From NCBI RefSeq assembly GCF_031954365.1, contig NZ_JAUSVZ010000015.1: a DNA stretch of 64,000 nucleotides; one strand, given 5' to 3'. Shown piece by piece: positions 16,849 to 25,274 of the stretch. This DNA comes from Brevibacillus aydinogluensis (lineage in GTDB: Bacteria > Bacillota > Bacilli > Brevibacillales > Brevibacillaceae). A model generated the notes under the pieces. The model worked only from the letters and a program-made list of their open reading frames with translations, made no database searches and was not told the DNA's origin. A program made the translations under genes and the position numbers. Each line of letters begins with the position of its first letter. Positions within the stretch are counted from its first letter, which is position 1.

Positions 16849-17086
16849 AAGCATATCCGGTGTAGTCTCCGGCTTGCACATCTCAAGGCCTCTCCGGGTA
16901 TACACATGCCATCGCTCGCGAACTTTTCCAACCCGCCCCGGCTCGTCAAACCTGTCCGCATAGTATGTAACATGGAAATGGCGATCTCTGCTCTGCGTGT
17001 AACAGCTGTTCCGTCCACGAGATTGGAAACGTCCCCCATCCTCTCGAAAAAAACGACATTTTTTTGAGAAAAAATTGAACAAAACG
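16849..17086. other. Gap with a possible decayed reading frame
   Basis: The minus strand encodes short gene-like stretches in two frames, such as HFHVTYYADRFDEPGRVGKV and GDVSNLVDGTAVTRRAEI. Their order and style recall an NTF2/SnoaL-like small enzyme broken by frameshifts, but no intact gene exists. The assignment is tentative. Confidence 0.2.
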
Positions 17087-17115
17087 TGAACAAAGTGTGA
17101 AAAATGTGTTACAAT
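17087..17115 (+). promoter_or_regulatory. Promoter for the small membrane protein gene
   Basis: TGAACA (17087-17092) and TACAAT (17110-17115) lie 17 bases apart. Around them TTGAACA, GTGAACA and GTGTGAA are repeated in phase; such repeats could bind a regulator such as a redox response protein, but this is only pattern. Confidence 0.5.
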
Positions 17116-17155
17116 AGAGCCATCAATCAAAGAAAACGGACAGGGGTTGGATGCG

Positions 17156-17368
17156 ATGGACCAATTGAGCAATGGTATCAAAGCTGCGACAACCTTGAAA
17201 TGGCTCGCGTGGGCAGCTACAATACTTGGTGCTGTTTTGCTTATGATGAATGTAAGCGATTTCCGTGCGGATAATTTTGGACTGATGGCGGCGATTGGAT
17301 TGCTGATCGGCGGCATGAACATCTTTTTGCTGAGCACGGTGTTCCAGTTACTTCACACCGAATCGTAG
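17156..17368 (+). CDS. Small two-segment membrane protein, 70 aa
   Basis: The protein starts MDQLSNGIKAATTLK and has two hydrophobic helices (WLAWAATILGAVLLMM and FGLMAAIGLLIGGMNIFLL) joined by a polar VSDFRADN loop. ATG 17156 has AGGGG 9 bases upstream. It has its own promoter and terminator and stands just upstream of the quinol oxidase operon, so an oxidase-related role is possible. No family is recognised. Confidence 0.7.
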   Translation: MDQLSNGIKAATTLKWLAWAATILGAVLLMMNVSDFRADNFGLMAAIGLLIGGMNIFLLSTVFQLLHTES

Positions 17369-17422
17369 GAAATATACGGCAATTCATGAACTGATCAAAT
17401 AAAATAATGAAGAATTTGGGTG

Positions 17423-17466
17423 AAAGCCCTCTCAAGACGAGCGATCTTGAGGGGGCTTTTTTTCTT
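17423..17466 (+). terminator. Terminator after the 70-aa membrane protein gene
   Basis: AAAGCCCTCTCAAGA pairs with TCTTGAGGGGGCTTT across a 7-base loop; seven T residues follow. Confidence 0.9.
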
Positions 17467-17545
17467 GAAAAATCAACCATTATTAGGTGGTGGTTAGAAA
17501 AACAGGATATTGGTAACAAAGTTTTGAGCAAAAAGTGAAGTATAT

Positions 17546-17561
17546 GTGAACACTTTGTCAC
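17546..17561. promoter_or_regulatory. Dyad upstream of qoxA
   Basis: GTGAACACTTTGTCAC is a dyad (GTGA / TCAC arms) in the 245-base leader of the qox operon. Its half-sites resemble redox regulator sites of the Rex/ResD kind, with non-standard spacing. A TACGAT box lies near 17617. No clear -35 box is seen. Confidence 0.3.
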
Positions 17562-17711
17562 GAAAAAGCGGCGAATTCTTGAACGGTGTGCAAACGAAGG
17601 TACAAAACAAATGCGCTTTTGATACGATATGAAGGCAAAAAGCAAGTTTATTAAAACTGAATGTGAACGGTCGTTTCCTTTCTGTTGGAACGTTAGGAGG
17701 GGTAGGAAGAA

Positions 17712-18719
17712 ATGGCAGCTAGAAAGTGGCTCGGACGGGTCCAGTTTTGGATCATGGCGGTATTGGCCTGCGTCCTGTTGAGCGGATGCGGGAGCGAATA
17801 CCTGGTCCTCAATCCGAAGGGGCCCGTTGCTGAAACGCAGTACAATCTGATTATTACTTCCATTATTCTCGTCTCGATCGTGATCCTGCCGGTGTTTGCG
17901 ATCACCTTCTACATCGTATGGCGCTATCGGGACAAACCGGGGAACAAGGCTCCGTACCAACCGGAATGGGCGCACAACACCACGCTGGAGCTGATCTGGT
18001 GGGGGATTCCTGTCGTCATTATTGCCATTCTTGGTTATTTTACGGTGCGCGATACCTATGCGCTGGTTGAGCCTCCCAAAAAAGACGTAAAGCCGATCAC
18101 GGTACAGGTTACGTCGCTCGACTGGAAATGGTTGTTTACTTATCCTGAACAAAACATCGCTACTGTTAACTACGTGCATATTCCGACGGACGTTCCCGTT
18201 CAATTTGAGCTGACCGCCGAGGCGCCGATGAACTCGTTCTGGGTACCGCAGTTGGCTGGCCAGATCTATACGATGCCGGGCATGGCGATGGGCTTGTGGA
18301 TGCAGGCGGATGAGCCGGGTGAGTACTACGGCACCGGGGCCAACTTCACGGGGAAAGGCTTTGCCCACATGCAGTTCAAGGTAATTGCCGAACCGCAGGA
18401 GAAGTTTGACCAGTGGGTGCAGCAGGTGAAAAACACTGCGCCGGGCATGACCAAACAGGATTACGAAAACCTGGTGAAACCGGGTCTGTCCGACCGCTTG
18501 ACGTATTCGGCTTTCCCGAAAGGGCTGTTCGAGGAAATCGTGATGAAATACGGCCACGTACACGGCAATCATCCAAACGGCATGAACCACTACAAGAACA
18601 ATCTGAAAAACAACGACAATCAACATGAAGGACATCAAGGCGGTGGAGAACACAGCAGCCACGGCGCGAATGACGCCCAGGCTTCACACCAGCATGAAAT
18701 GTCCGTATCGAACCAGTAA
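17712..18719 (+). CDS. qoxA: Cytochrome aa3 quinol oxidase subunit II
   Basis: Subunit II of the proton-pumping menaquinol oxidase. A lipoprotein signal peptide ends LLSGCGS with the lipid-bearing Cys26. Two membrane helices follow (about 45-70 and 92-112), then the outer cupredoxin-like domain. The CuA ligands are absent: the region FWVPQLAGQIYTMPGM has no Cys pair, so electrons come from quinol and not cytochrome c. The C-terminal ~50 residues are rich in His, Asn and Gly, an unusual metal-binding-like tail. The first gene of a four-gene operon; GTTAGGAGGGGT lies close upstream. Confidence 0.93.
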   Translation: MAARKWLGRVQFWIMAVLACVLLSGCGSEYLVLNPKGPVAETQYNLIITSIILVSIVILPVFAITFYIVWRYRDKPGNKAPYQPEWAHNTTLELIWWGIPVVIIAILGYFTVRDTYALVEPPKKDVKPITVQVTSLDWKWLFTYPEQNIATVNYVHIPTDVPVQFELTAEAPMNSFWVPQLAGQIYTMPGMAMGLWMQADEPGEYYGTGANFTGKGFAHMQFKVIAEPQEKFDQWVQQVKNTAPGMTKQDYENLVKPGLSDRLTYSAFPKGLFEEIVMKYGHVHGNHPNGMNHYKNNLKNNDNQHEGHQGGGEHSSHGANDAQASHQHEMSVSNQ

Positions 18720-18750
18720 CACATAAACGGAAAGGGAGGAGGATCACCGT

Positions 18751-20721
18751 ATGTGGGAGGACATCAAGTCTTTTGCATCCACGTTTTTTGTCACCGGTGA
18801 CCCGTTGATTTACGGGGCGGATGTGGCTATTGTGCTGACCACCCTGGCCATCGTGTTTGTCCTGACCAAGTACAAAAAATGGGGCTGGCTGTGGCGCGAA
18901 TGGTTGACAACCGTCGATCACAAGAAGATCGGGATCATGTACCTGATCTGCTCGCTCTTGATGCTGTTCCGCGGCGGCGTGGATGCGCTTCTGATGCGGA
19001 TGCAGCTCACCATGCCCAATGTGGAGTTTCTGCACTCCGAGCACTACAACGCGATCTTTACGACGCACGGCACGATCATGATTCTGTTCATGGCGATGCC
19101 GATGATGTTCGCGCTGTTCAACATCGTCGTGCCGCTGCAGATCGGCGCGCGCGACGTCGCGTATCCGTTTTTGAACGCACTCAGCTTCTGGCTGTTCTTC
19201 TTTGGTGCAATGCTGTTCAACCTCTCCTTTGTGATCGGGGGTTCTGCAGAGTCCGGCTGGCTCGCGTATCCGCCGCTGTCGGAGAAAATGTTCAGCCCGG
19301 GTGTCGGACAGGACTTCTACATCTGGGGGATTCAGATTTCCGGTATCGGTAGTTTGGCCACCGGGATCAACTTCCTGGTGACCATCCTGAAAATGCGTGC
19401 ACCGGGCATGTCGCTGATGAAGATGCCGCTGTTCTCCTGGTCGGTTCTGTCGAGCTGTATCACGATTATCTACGCGTTCCCGATCCTGACGGTGACGCTG
19501 GCACTGCTCTTCATCGACCGCTTCCTCGGCGCTCACTTCTTCACGATGGACGGCGGCGGGAACCCGATGATGTACGTCAACCTGATCTGGATGTGGGGCC
19601 ACCCGGAAGTATACATCGTGGTGCTGCCGGCCTTTGGTATCTTCTCTGAGATCGTGGCAACGTTCGCCAAGAAACAGGTTTTCGGTTACAAGTCGATGGT
19701 CTTCGCAATGGTGATCATCAGCGTGCTGTCCTTCTTCACCTGGGTGCACCACTTCTTCACCATGGGTGCGGGGGCAAACGTCAACGCGTTCTTTGCGATC
19801 ACGACGATGGCAATCGCCATTCCGACCGGGGTGAAGGTGTTCAACTGGCTGTTCACGATGTACCGCGGACGGATTCAGTTGAAACAGCCGATGCTGTGGA
19901 CGATCGCATTTATCCCGTGCTTCCTGGTCGGGGGTGCGACCGGTGTGATGCTGGCTGTCGCTCCGGCGGACTACCAATACCACAACAGTTACTTCCTGAT
20001 CGCGCACTTCCACCAAGTGCTGATCGGCGGGGTCGTGTTCGGATACCTCGCAGGGATTTACTACTGGTGGCCGAAAATGTTTGGCTTCAAGCTGGATGAA
20101 CGCTTGGGCAAATGGGGCTTCTGGCTCTGGAACATCGGTTTCTACGTCTGCTTCATGCCGCAGTACGCACTTGGCTTCATGGGCATGACCCGACGCCTTT
20201 ACACGTACGGATGGGACCTCGGCTGGGCACCGCTCAACATGGTTTCTACCGTCGGCGCGTTCTTGATGGGATTCGGCTTCATCTTCCAGGTATGGCAGAT
20301 CGCCTACAGCATTAAACACGGCGAGCGCGACACCACGGGCGACCCGTGGAACGCACGCACGCTGGAATGGTCGATTCCGTCTCCGGCGCCGCTGTACAAC
20401 TTCGCTGTCATTCCGCAGGTCAAAGAGCGGGATGACTGGTGGGCGACCAAGCAGGCGAGAGCAAACGGCACGGCAAACGAAACGCCGGCCAAGCTGGAGC
20501 CGATTCACATGCCGAAAAACTCGGGCATTCCGTTTATCATGTCGTTCTTCTGGTTCATTGCCGGATTTGGTTTCGTATGGGGCTGGACCTGGTGGATCGT
20601 GATTGGTCTGGCAGGTGTCGGCATCTCGATGCTGGTGCGTTCGTTCCAGTATGACACGGACTACTACATCCCTGTGGACGAAGTGAGACGCACCGAGGCT
20701 TCTCTGGGGAGGGCTGTATAA
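18751..20721 (+). CDS. qoxB: Cytochrome aa3 quinol oxidase subunit I
   Basis: Catalytic haem-copper subunit of 656 aa with about 14 membrane helices. Visible signatures are the haem-ligand helix THGTIMILFMAMPM, the CuB and cross-linked Tyr motif WGHPEVYIVVLPAFG, and the helix with two CuB histidines WVHHFFTMG. HFHQVLIGG lies further on. Reduces oxygen to water and pumps protons. ATG 18751 has GGGAGGAGG 7-8 bases upstream. Its TAA overlaps the ATG of qoxC in TAATG, so the subunits are translationally coupled. Confidence 0.97.
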   Translation: MWEDIKSFASTFFVTGDPLIYGADVAIVLTTLAIVFVLTKYKKWGWLWREWLTTVDHKKIGIMYLICSLLMLFRGGVDALLMRMQLTMPNVEFLHSEHYNAIFTTHGTIMILFMAMPMMFALFNIVVPLQIGARDVAYPFLNALSFWLFFFGAMLFNLSFVIGGSAESGWLAYPPLSEKMFSPGVGQDFYIWGIQISGIGSLATGINFLVTILKMRAPGMSLMKMPLFSWSVLSSCITIIYAFPILTVTLALLFIDRFLGAHFFTMDGGGNPMMYVNLIWMWGHPEVYIVVLPAFGIFSEIVATFAKKQVFGYKSMVFAMVIISVLSFFTWVHHFFTMGAGANVNAFFAITTMAIAIPTGVKVFNWLFTMYRGRIQLKQPMLWTIAFIPCFLVGGATGVMLAVAPADYQYHNSYFLIAHFHQVLIGGVVFGYLAGIYYWWPKMFGFKLDERLGKWGFWLWNIGFYVCFMPQYALGFMGMTRRLYTYGWDLGWAPLNMVSTVGAFLMGFGFIFQVWQIAYSIKHGERDTTGDPWNARTLEWSIPSPAPLYNFAVIPQVKERDDWWATKQARANGTANETPAKLEPIHMPKNSGIPFIMSFFWFIAGFGFVWGWTWWIVIGLAGVGISMLVRSFQYDTDYYIPVDEVRRTEASLGRAV

Positions 20722-21323
20722 TGCAACAAGCGATGGCACATCATGACCACGACCACGGACACGAGGACCACGAATCTCTCAAGGTCGTCGGGTTCTGGAT
20801 CTTCCTGGTTACGGACTGCGTTCTGTTTGGCACGTTGTTTGCCACCTATGCCGTATTGATGCACAGCTACGCGGGTGGGCCGACCGGTAAAGAGCTGTTC
20901 CAACTCCCGGGCGTGATTGCTTCTACGTTTATCCTGCTGACCAGCAGCTTCACCAGCGGGGTGGCGATGCTGGCCATGCACAAGGGAAAAGTGAAACAGG
21001 TGATTGGCTGGCTGGCGATCACTGCCATCCTGGGTCTGTCGTTCGTCGTGCTGGAAGTGACCGAGTTTGCACATCTGGTCTCGGAAGGCGCCGCCATTTC
21101 CACCAGTGCATTCTGGTCCGCGTTCTACGTGCTGGTGGGTACGCACGGTCTGCACGTGACGCTCGGTCTGTTCTGGATGGCTGCGCTGATGATTCAGTTG
21201 GGCAAACACGGCATCACGGCGGTCACCAAGCGCAAAGTCACCAATCTGGGCCTGTACTGGCACTTCCTTGACGTCGTCTGGATCTTCCTCTTTACGGTCG
21301 TCTATCTCATGGGGGTGATGTAA
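20721..21323 (+). CDS. qoxC: Cytochrome aa3 quinol oxidase subunit III
   Basis: A 200-residue protein with five membrane helices of the haem-copper oxidase subunit III family, including GTHGLHVTLGLFWM. It stabilises subunit I. A His/Asp-rich start (AHHDHDHGHEDH) precedes the first helix. Its start overlaps the qoxB stop by one base and qoxD follows after one base. Confidence 0.95.
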   Translation: MQQAMAHHDHDHGHEDHESLKVVGFWIFLVTDCVLFGTLFATYAVLMHSYAGGPTGKELFQLPGVIASTFILLTSSFTSGVAMLAMHKGKVKQVIGWLAITAILGLSFVVLEVTEFAHLVSEGAAISTSAFWSAFYVLVGTHGLHVTLGLFWMAALMIQLGKHGITAVTKRKVTNLGLYWHFLDVVWIFLFTVVYLMGVM

Positions 21324-21324
21324 G

Positions 21325-21648
21325 ATGATGCAACACGACAGTCATGGTCACGGAGAGGGGCACGGCTCCCTCAAGTCGTACGTCATCGGGTTTGTTCTGT
21401 CGATCGTGCTGACCATCATCCCGCTGGTGCTGGTCATGAACAAGGTGCTGACCGGTACTGCACTGGTTGTTGCAATCATGGCGATGGCCGTTCTGCAGCT
21501 GTTCGTACAGTTGTTCTTCTTCATGCACATCCGCGAAGGGGAGAAACCCCGCTACAATGTGCAGGCACTGATCCTGGGCGGAGTGATCGTGCTGACGATC
21601 GTCGCCGGCTCCATTTGGGTCATGAGCTTCAACACCATGGTGCAGTAA
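21325..21648 (+). CDS. qoxD: Cytochrome aa3 quinol oxidase subunit IV
   Basis: A 107-residue protein with three membrane helices of the CyoD/QoxD family (GFVLSIVLTIIPLVLVM; LQLFVQLFFFMHI). Helps assemble the CuB centre. The His-rich N-terminus HDSHGHGEGHG again suggests metal affinity. Two adjacent ATG codons (21325, 21328) could each start it. Confidence 0.93.
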   Translation: MMQHDSHGHGEGHGSLKSYVIGFVLSIVLTIIPLVLVMNKVLTGTALVVAIMAMAVLQLFVQLFFFMHIREGEKPRYNVQALILGGVIVLTIVAGSIWVMSFNTMVQ

Positions 21649-21676
21649 GGTCGAAAGACAAGGCGAAACGAGGCGA

Positions 21677-21711
21677 AACCTCTTGGGCTATCAAGCTCAA
21701 GAGGTTTTTTT
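21677..21711 (+). terminator. qox operon terminator
   Basis: AACCTCTTGGGCT pairs with AGCTCAAGAGGTT (two mismatches near the loop), followed by a run of T residues. Confidence 0.85.
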
Positions 21712-21810
21712 GTTGAGACTGGCCCCGATGTGCCCGGTGGATTTTCTTTTTTCCATACTTGGTATATGATTAAGTTGGGTATCATAAAAACTGGAAGGGG
21801 GCATGTCAGA

Positions 21811-22377
21811 ATGTACGAGATTGCGATTATTGGGGCAGGACCGGCAGGAGCCAGCGCGGCGCTGTTTACGGCGAAGGCTGGCAAAAAAACGCTGCTGATC
21901 GACAGTGACAAGAGCATCACCAAACGAGCCTGGGTGGAAAATCACTACGGCGTAATGGAGATCACCGGGCCTGACCTGGTGGATATCGGGAAAAAGCAGG
22001 CGGAGAAATTTGGCGCGGAATTGGTGTCCGGCCAGGTGACCAACATCGTCAAAACGGAACAGGGCTTTACGCTGGAGACAGACAGCGCAGGGACGTTTGA
22101 AGCGAAACACGTGATTCTCGCTACCGGCATCCTGGTCGATCTGGCGGAAAAGATCGGCGTGGCGACCAAGCCCGGCACCGAGCCGCGGATCAAAACGGTG
22201 ATTGACGTCGACCGGGACGGCAAGACCAGTGTGGAGGGCATTTGGGCGGCCGGAACGTGCGCCGGCGTCAGTGTGCATACGATCATCACCGCCGGTGACG
22301 GGGCCAGGGTGGCGATCAACGTCATCAGCGAGCTGAACGGCGAGCGCTACGTCGACCACGACGTGCTAAAAAGCTGA
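21811..22377 (+). CDS. Short thioredoxin-reductase-like FAD protein
   Basis: A 188-residue flavoprotein of the thioredoxin-reductase family. The FAD-binding motif is YEIAIIGAGPAGASAA at the N-terminus; the second FAD motif is GIWAAGTCAG near 150, followed by the usual AGDGARVAINVI. The ~120-residue NADPH domain and the redox CxxC between them are missing, and the two FAD halves are directly joined near HVILATG. It therefore needs another electron partner or has a different role. The ATG at 21811 has GGAAGGGGG about 9 bases upstream; longer starts have none. It stands alone between qox and an exporter. Confidence 0.8.
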   Translation: MYEIAIIGAGPAGASAALFTAKAGKKTLLIDSDKSITKRAWVENHYGVMEITGPDLVDIGKKQAEKFGAELVSGQVTNIVKTEQGFTLETDSAGTFEAKHVILATGILVDLAEKIGVATKPGTEPRIKTVIDVDRDGKTSVEGIWAAGTCAGVSVHTIITAGDGARVAINVISELNGERYVDHDVLKS

Positions 22378-22496
22378 TACTTGTTGAAATTTCCATATCC
22401 TTCTCTCCGTATAGACCAGGAGGGAAGGTTTATTTTTTCCGGGCCACATTGGCAATAATCAAGTTCATAGAGAAGTTGAAAGAGGAGGAGATCGGC

Positions 22497-24032
22497 GTGA
22501 TTGCCAAGAAGTCGAATGTGAAATTTGTGGTTGCCGGGCTCCTGCTCGGTCTGTTGATGGCGTCCATGGACAACACGATCGTCGCCACCGCGATGGGTAC
22601 GATCGTCGGCCAGTTGGGCGGTCTGGACAAGTTTGTCTGGGTCACGTCGGCGTACATGGTGGCGACGATGGCGGGGATGCCCATCTTCGGCAAACTGTCC
22701 GACATGTACGGCCGCAAACGGTTTTACGTGTTTGGGTTGATCGTGTTTTTGCTCGGATCGATCCTCTGCGGGACGGCAGGCAGCATTGTTCAGCTCAGCA
22801 TCTACCGGGCCATCCAGGGGATTGGCGGCGGAGCGCTGATGCCGATTGCCTTTACGATCATTTTTGACGTGTTCCCACCGGAGAAGCGAGGGAAAATGAC
22901 TGGCCTGTTCGGAGCGGTGTTCGGCACGTCCAGTGTTGTCGGTCCCCTGCTCGGCGCCTACATCACCGATTACTTTGGCTGGCACTGGGTCTTTTACATC
23001 AACGTGCCGATCGGTCTTCTGTCGCTCTGGTTTATCTCCGCGTACTACAAGGAGTCGCTGGAACACAGCAAGCAGAGCATTGACTGGTGGGGTGCGATCA
23101 CGCTGGTGGGAGCGGTGGTCAGCCTGATGTTTGCACTGGAGCTGGGCGGCAATCAATACGCCTGGGACTCTGCGGTGATTCTCGGTCTGTTTGCCGCGTT
23201 TGCCGTGCTGTTTGCCGTGTTTTTGTACGTGGAGAGACGGGCGGCCGAGCCGATCATTTCGTTTTCCATGTTCAGACAGCGGCTGTTTGCCGCAAGCAAT
23301 ATGGTGTCTCTTCTGTACGGCGCGTCCTTCATCATCACGACCGTCTACATTCCGATCTTTATCCAGGGAGTGTTTGGCGGCTCGGCGTCCAACTCGGGGC
23401 TGCTGCTCACTCCGATGATGCTCGGATCGGTACTCGGCAGCCAAACGGGCGGGATGCTGACGACGAAGACCAGCTACCGCAACATCATGCTGCTGTCCGC
23501 CGCCTTTTTCCTGTCCGGCTTGTTTTTGTTGGGGACGCTGACACCGGAGGTCTCGCGCAGTCTGGTGACCGTCTACATGGTCCTTACCGGGTTTGGCGTC
23601 GGTTTTTCCTTCTCCGTCCTGGGCATGGCTGCGATCCACAACTTTGACATGCGTCAACGCGGTTCGGCCAGCTCGACCAACTCGTTTTTCCGCTCGCTGG
23701 GCATGACGCTGGGCGTGAGCGTGTTTGGAATCGTACAGCGCAACCTGTTCCAGAGCGGCTTGGAAGAGGTATTTGCCGGTGGAAGCGGCATTCCGGCAGG
23801 GGGGCTGGTTGACCCGCGGGCGGTGCTGACTCCGGAAACCCGGGCGTCCATTCCGGCACCTGTCCTGGAGCAGATTACCGCAGTCCTCTCCTCGTCGATT
23901 GCGCAGACGTTCATGTGGGCGCTGATTCCGGCCTGTCTGGCGGTCGTAGGGATCCTGCTGATGGGCAAAGAGCGGATAAGCATACCCGCTGCACAGGTAC
24001 GGCCCAAAACAGCGGAGCGGGGAAGAAGATAA
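22497..24032 (+). CDS. DHA2-family MFS multidrug exporter
   Basis: A 511-residue, 14-helix exporter of the EmrB/QacA branch: LLMASMDNTIVATAM in helix 1, GKLSDMYGRKRFY in the first loop and the motif GAVFGTSSVVGPLLGAY in helix 5. Drives drug or metabolite export with protons. I chose GTG 22497, with AGGAGG 8 bases upstream, over the TTG at 22449, which has no ribosome site. It is intact, unlike the related gene at 12237-13648. Specificity cannot be read from sequence. Confidence 0.9.
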   Translation: MIAKKSNVKFVVAGLLLGLLMASMDNTIVATAMGTIVGQLGGLDKFVWVTSAYMVATMAGMPIFGKLSDMYGRKRFYVFGLIVFLLGSILCGTAGSIVQLSIYRAIQGIGGGALMPIAFTIIFDVFPPEKRGKMTGLFGAVFGTSSVVGPLLGAYITDYFGWHWVFYINVPIGLLSLWFISAYYKESLEHSKQSIDWWGAITLVGAVVSLMFALELGGNQYAWDSAVILGLFAAFAVLFAVFLYVERRAAEPIISFSMFRQRLFAASNMVSLLYGASFIITTVYIPIFIQGVFGGSASNSGLLLTPMMLGSVLGSQTGGMLTTKTSYRNIMLLSAAFFLSGLFLLGTLTPEVSRSLVTVYMVLTGFGVGFSFSVLGMAAIHNFDMRQRGSASSTNSFFRSLGMTLGVSVFGIVQRNLFQSGLEEVFAGGSGIPAGGLVDPRAVLTPETRASIPAPVLEQITAVLSSSIAQTFMWALIPACLAVVGILLMGKERISIPAAQVRPKTAERGRR

Positions 24033-24047
24033 ACTAAAAGGCGAACA

Positions 24048-24098
24048 CAGCCCTCGTGCACCGGAATGATCTCCGGCTGCATGCAGGGCTGCTTTTTT
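24048..24098 (+). terminator. Terminator after the DHA2 exporter
   Basis: CAGCCCTCGTGCA and TGCATGCAGGGCTG form an imperfect stem capped by an inner CCGGA/TCCGG hairpin; six T residues follow. Confidence 0.75.
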
Positions 24099-24249
24099 GT
24101 GCGTGGAGCATTATCAGATCAGGCCTGATTGGTTCGGGCGGGTTCAATAAATTCCAGCAATATAATATTATAGTAAATATTGGTAGAAGGTAAATGCAAG
24201 CGTGACGTGTTTTCGCTGCTGTTCAAAGAACGAAGGGGGACAAACCATT

Positions 24250-24768
24250 TTGCAAGGAAAAACGTACCTATATCTGATTCCCGCAGTCATGGCCGCGATC
24301 CTGGTCGCCTGTTATCCCTTTGATTTATTTGACAGAATCTTCGTACTCCCACCCGAAAGACAGACGGTCCGTGAAGAAGAAGTGCTGCAAACCGTTGCCA
24401 GGATAAAAGACAACGTAACAATCGGCTCAACCAAACAAGAAGTCGCCGCACTGTTCGGTGACAGGTACGTTCTCGTGGATGACCAGGGGGATCTCGAAAA
24501 CGGCTGTGATGAATTCTGGCTGTACCGCTTTTTCACCGAGGAGGATTACCAGTCCTCTGTGCCCGACCATGTCATTGATCAAGAGGGGATTCGCAGCGGA
24601 AAAGTAGGAGCCGCCTTCTTCATCGGCTGGAAAGATGAACGAGTCTACCTGTACACCATCGCTTACCTTCAAGGCCCCAATCGCAATCTGCATGTTTACT
24701 CCAATGTGAATGGAACCAGAGCAGAAGAAATTTTGAATCCAGATGGCTCGATGGCGCCCGTCGATTAA
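24250..24768 (+). CDS. Hypothetical membrane-anchored protein, 172 aa
   Basis: Not recognised. After a short start (LQGKTYLY) one hydrophobic helix LIPAVMAAILVACYPFDLF would anchor it, with the rest outside the cell. The outer part begins with a helix and VTIGSTKQEVAALFGDRYVL, a pattern seen in small BamE/SmpA-like or DUF lipoproteins, then YRFFTEEDYQSS. The TTG at 24250 has GGGGG about 10 bases upstream; a GTG at 24202 is possible but lacks one. Single gene before the riboswitch. Confidence 0.6.
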   Translation: MQGKTYLYLIPAVMAAILVACYPFDLFDRIFVLPPERQTVREEEVLQTVARIKDNVTIGSTKQEVAALFGDRYVLVDDQGDLENGCDEFWLYRFFTEEDYQSSVPDHVIDQEGIRSGKVGAAFFIGWKDERVYLYTIAYLQGPNRNLHVYSNVNGTRAEEILNPDGSMAPVD

Positions 24769-24870
24769 AAGTCAGCCCATTGCCCGCTCGCTTTTTCCTT
24801 CCTATCCACGGCCACTTTTGTTATGATGGAGACAAGTGCCGGTCATGTGCGGCACCGACAACTGCATACG

Positions 24871-25064
24871 GCAAACAGGTCTTCACCTGCGCGGACGCTT
24901 CCGGGCGGGTGAAGTTAAAAGGGAAGTTTGGTGAAAATCCAACGCGGTCCCGCCACTGTAAGAGGGGAGTTTTCCTTCGCGGCGACAGCCATCCACTGCT
25001 CCAGCGGGAGTGGGAAGGAGAAGGAAAGCGGCGATCCTCAAGCCAGGAGACCTGCCTGTTTTGC
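24871..25064 (+). promoter_or_regulatory. Adenosylcobalamin riboswitch
   Basis: The full aptamer is visible. P1 arms are GCAAACAGGT (24871-24880) and CCTGCCTGTTTTGC (25051-25064). The core contains GGGAAGTTTGGTGAAAATCC, the B12 box CCCGCCACTGTAA and the 3' element AGCCAGGAGACC. It sits about 210 bases before cobO with a strong terminator after it. High cobalamin should therefore switch off the biosynthetic operon by termination. Confidence 0.97.
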
Positions 25065-25125
25065 GTGAGCACTGATTTCCTTCGGGTCAAAGGAAAAGGT
25101 GAGGATTGTCGTGGACGTCGTGTCG

Positions 25126-25169
25126 ACGCTTTGCTTCCTTTGGTTTTCGAGGAAAGCAAAGCGTTTTTT
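25126..25169 (+). terminator. Riboswitch expression-platform terminator
   Basis: CGCTTTGCTTCCT pairs with AGGAAAGCAAAGCG (one bulge) across a 10-base loop; six T residues follow. It is 60 bases past the aptamer and 105 bases before cobO, so it is the off-state structure. Confidence 0.9.
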
Positions 25170-25274
25170 ATTGTATCTGAAAAGACACCGTGAACGGTAG
25201 ATGAGCTGGCACAAGGGGCGGACCGTTTGGCATCGCGTCCCTGGTTGGCCGGCCAGAGGGGGAGGAAATGGTCG

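Noticed and set aside
16755..17337. Two overlapping minus-strand open frames of 112 and 172 residues
   Set aside because: They overlap the LysR gene or the small membrane gene and have no ribosome site; at most a broken remnant.
18376..20739. 787-residue open frame antisense to qoxA/qoxB
   Set aside because: It is rich in His, Arg and Gln with no domain and mirrors the codon bias of the real GC-rich genes; shadow frame.
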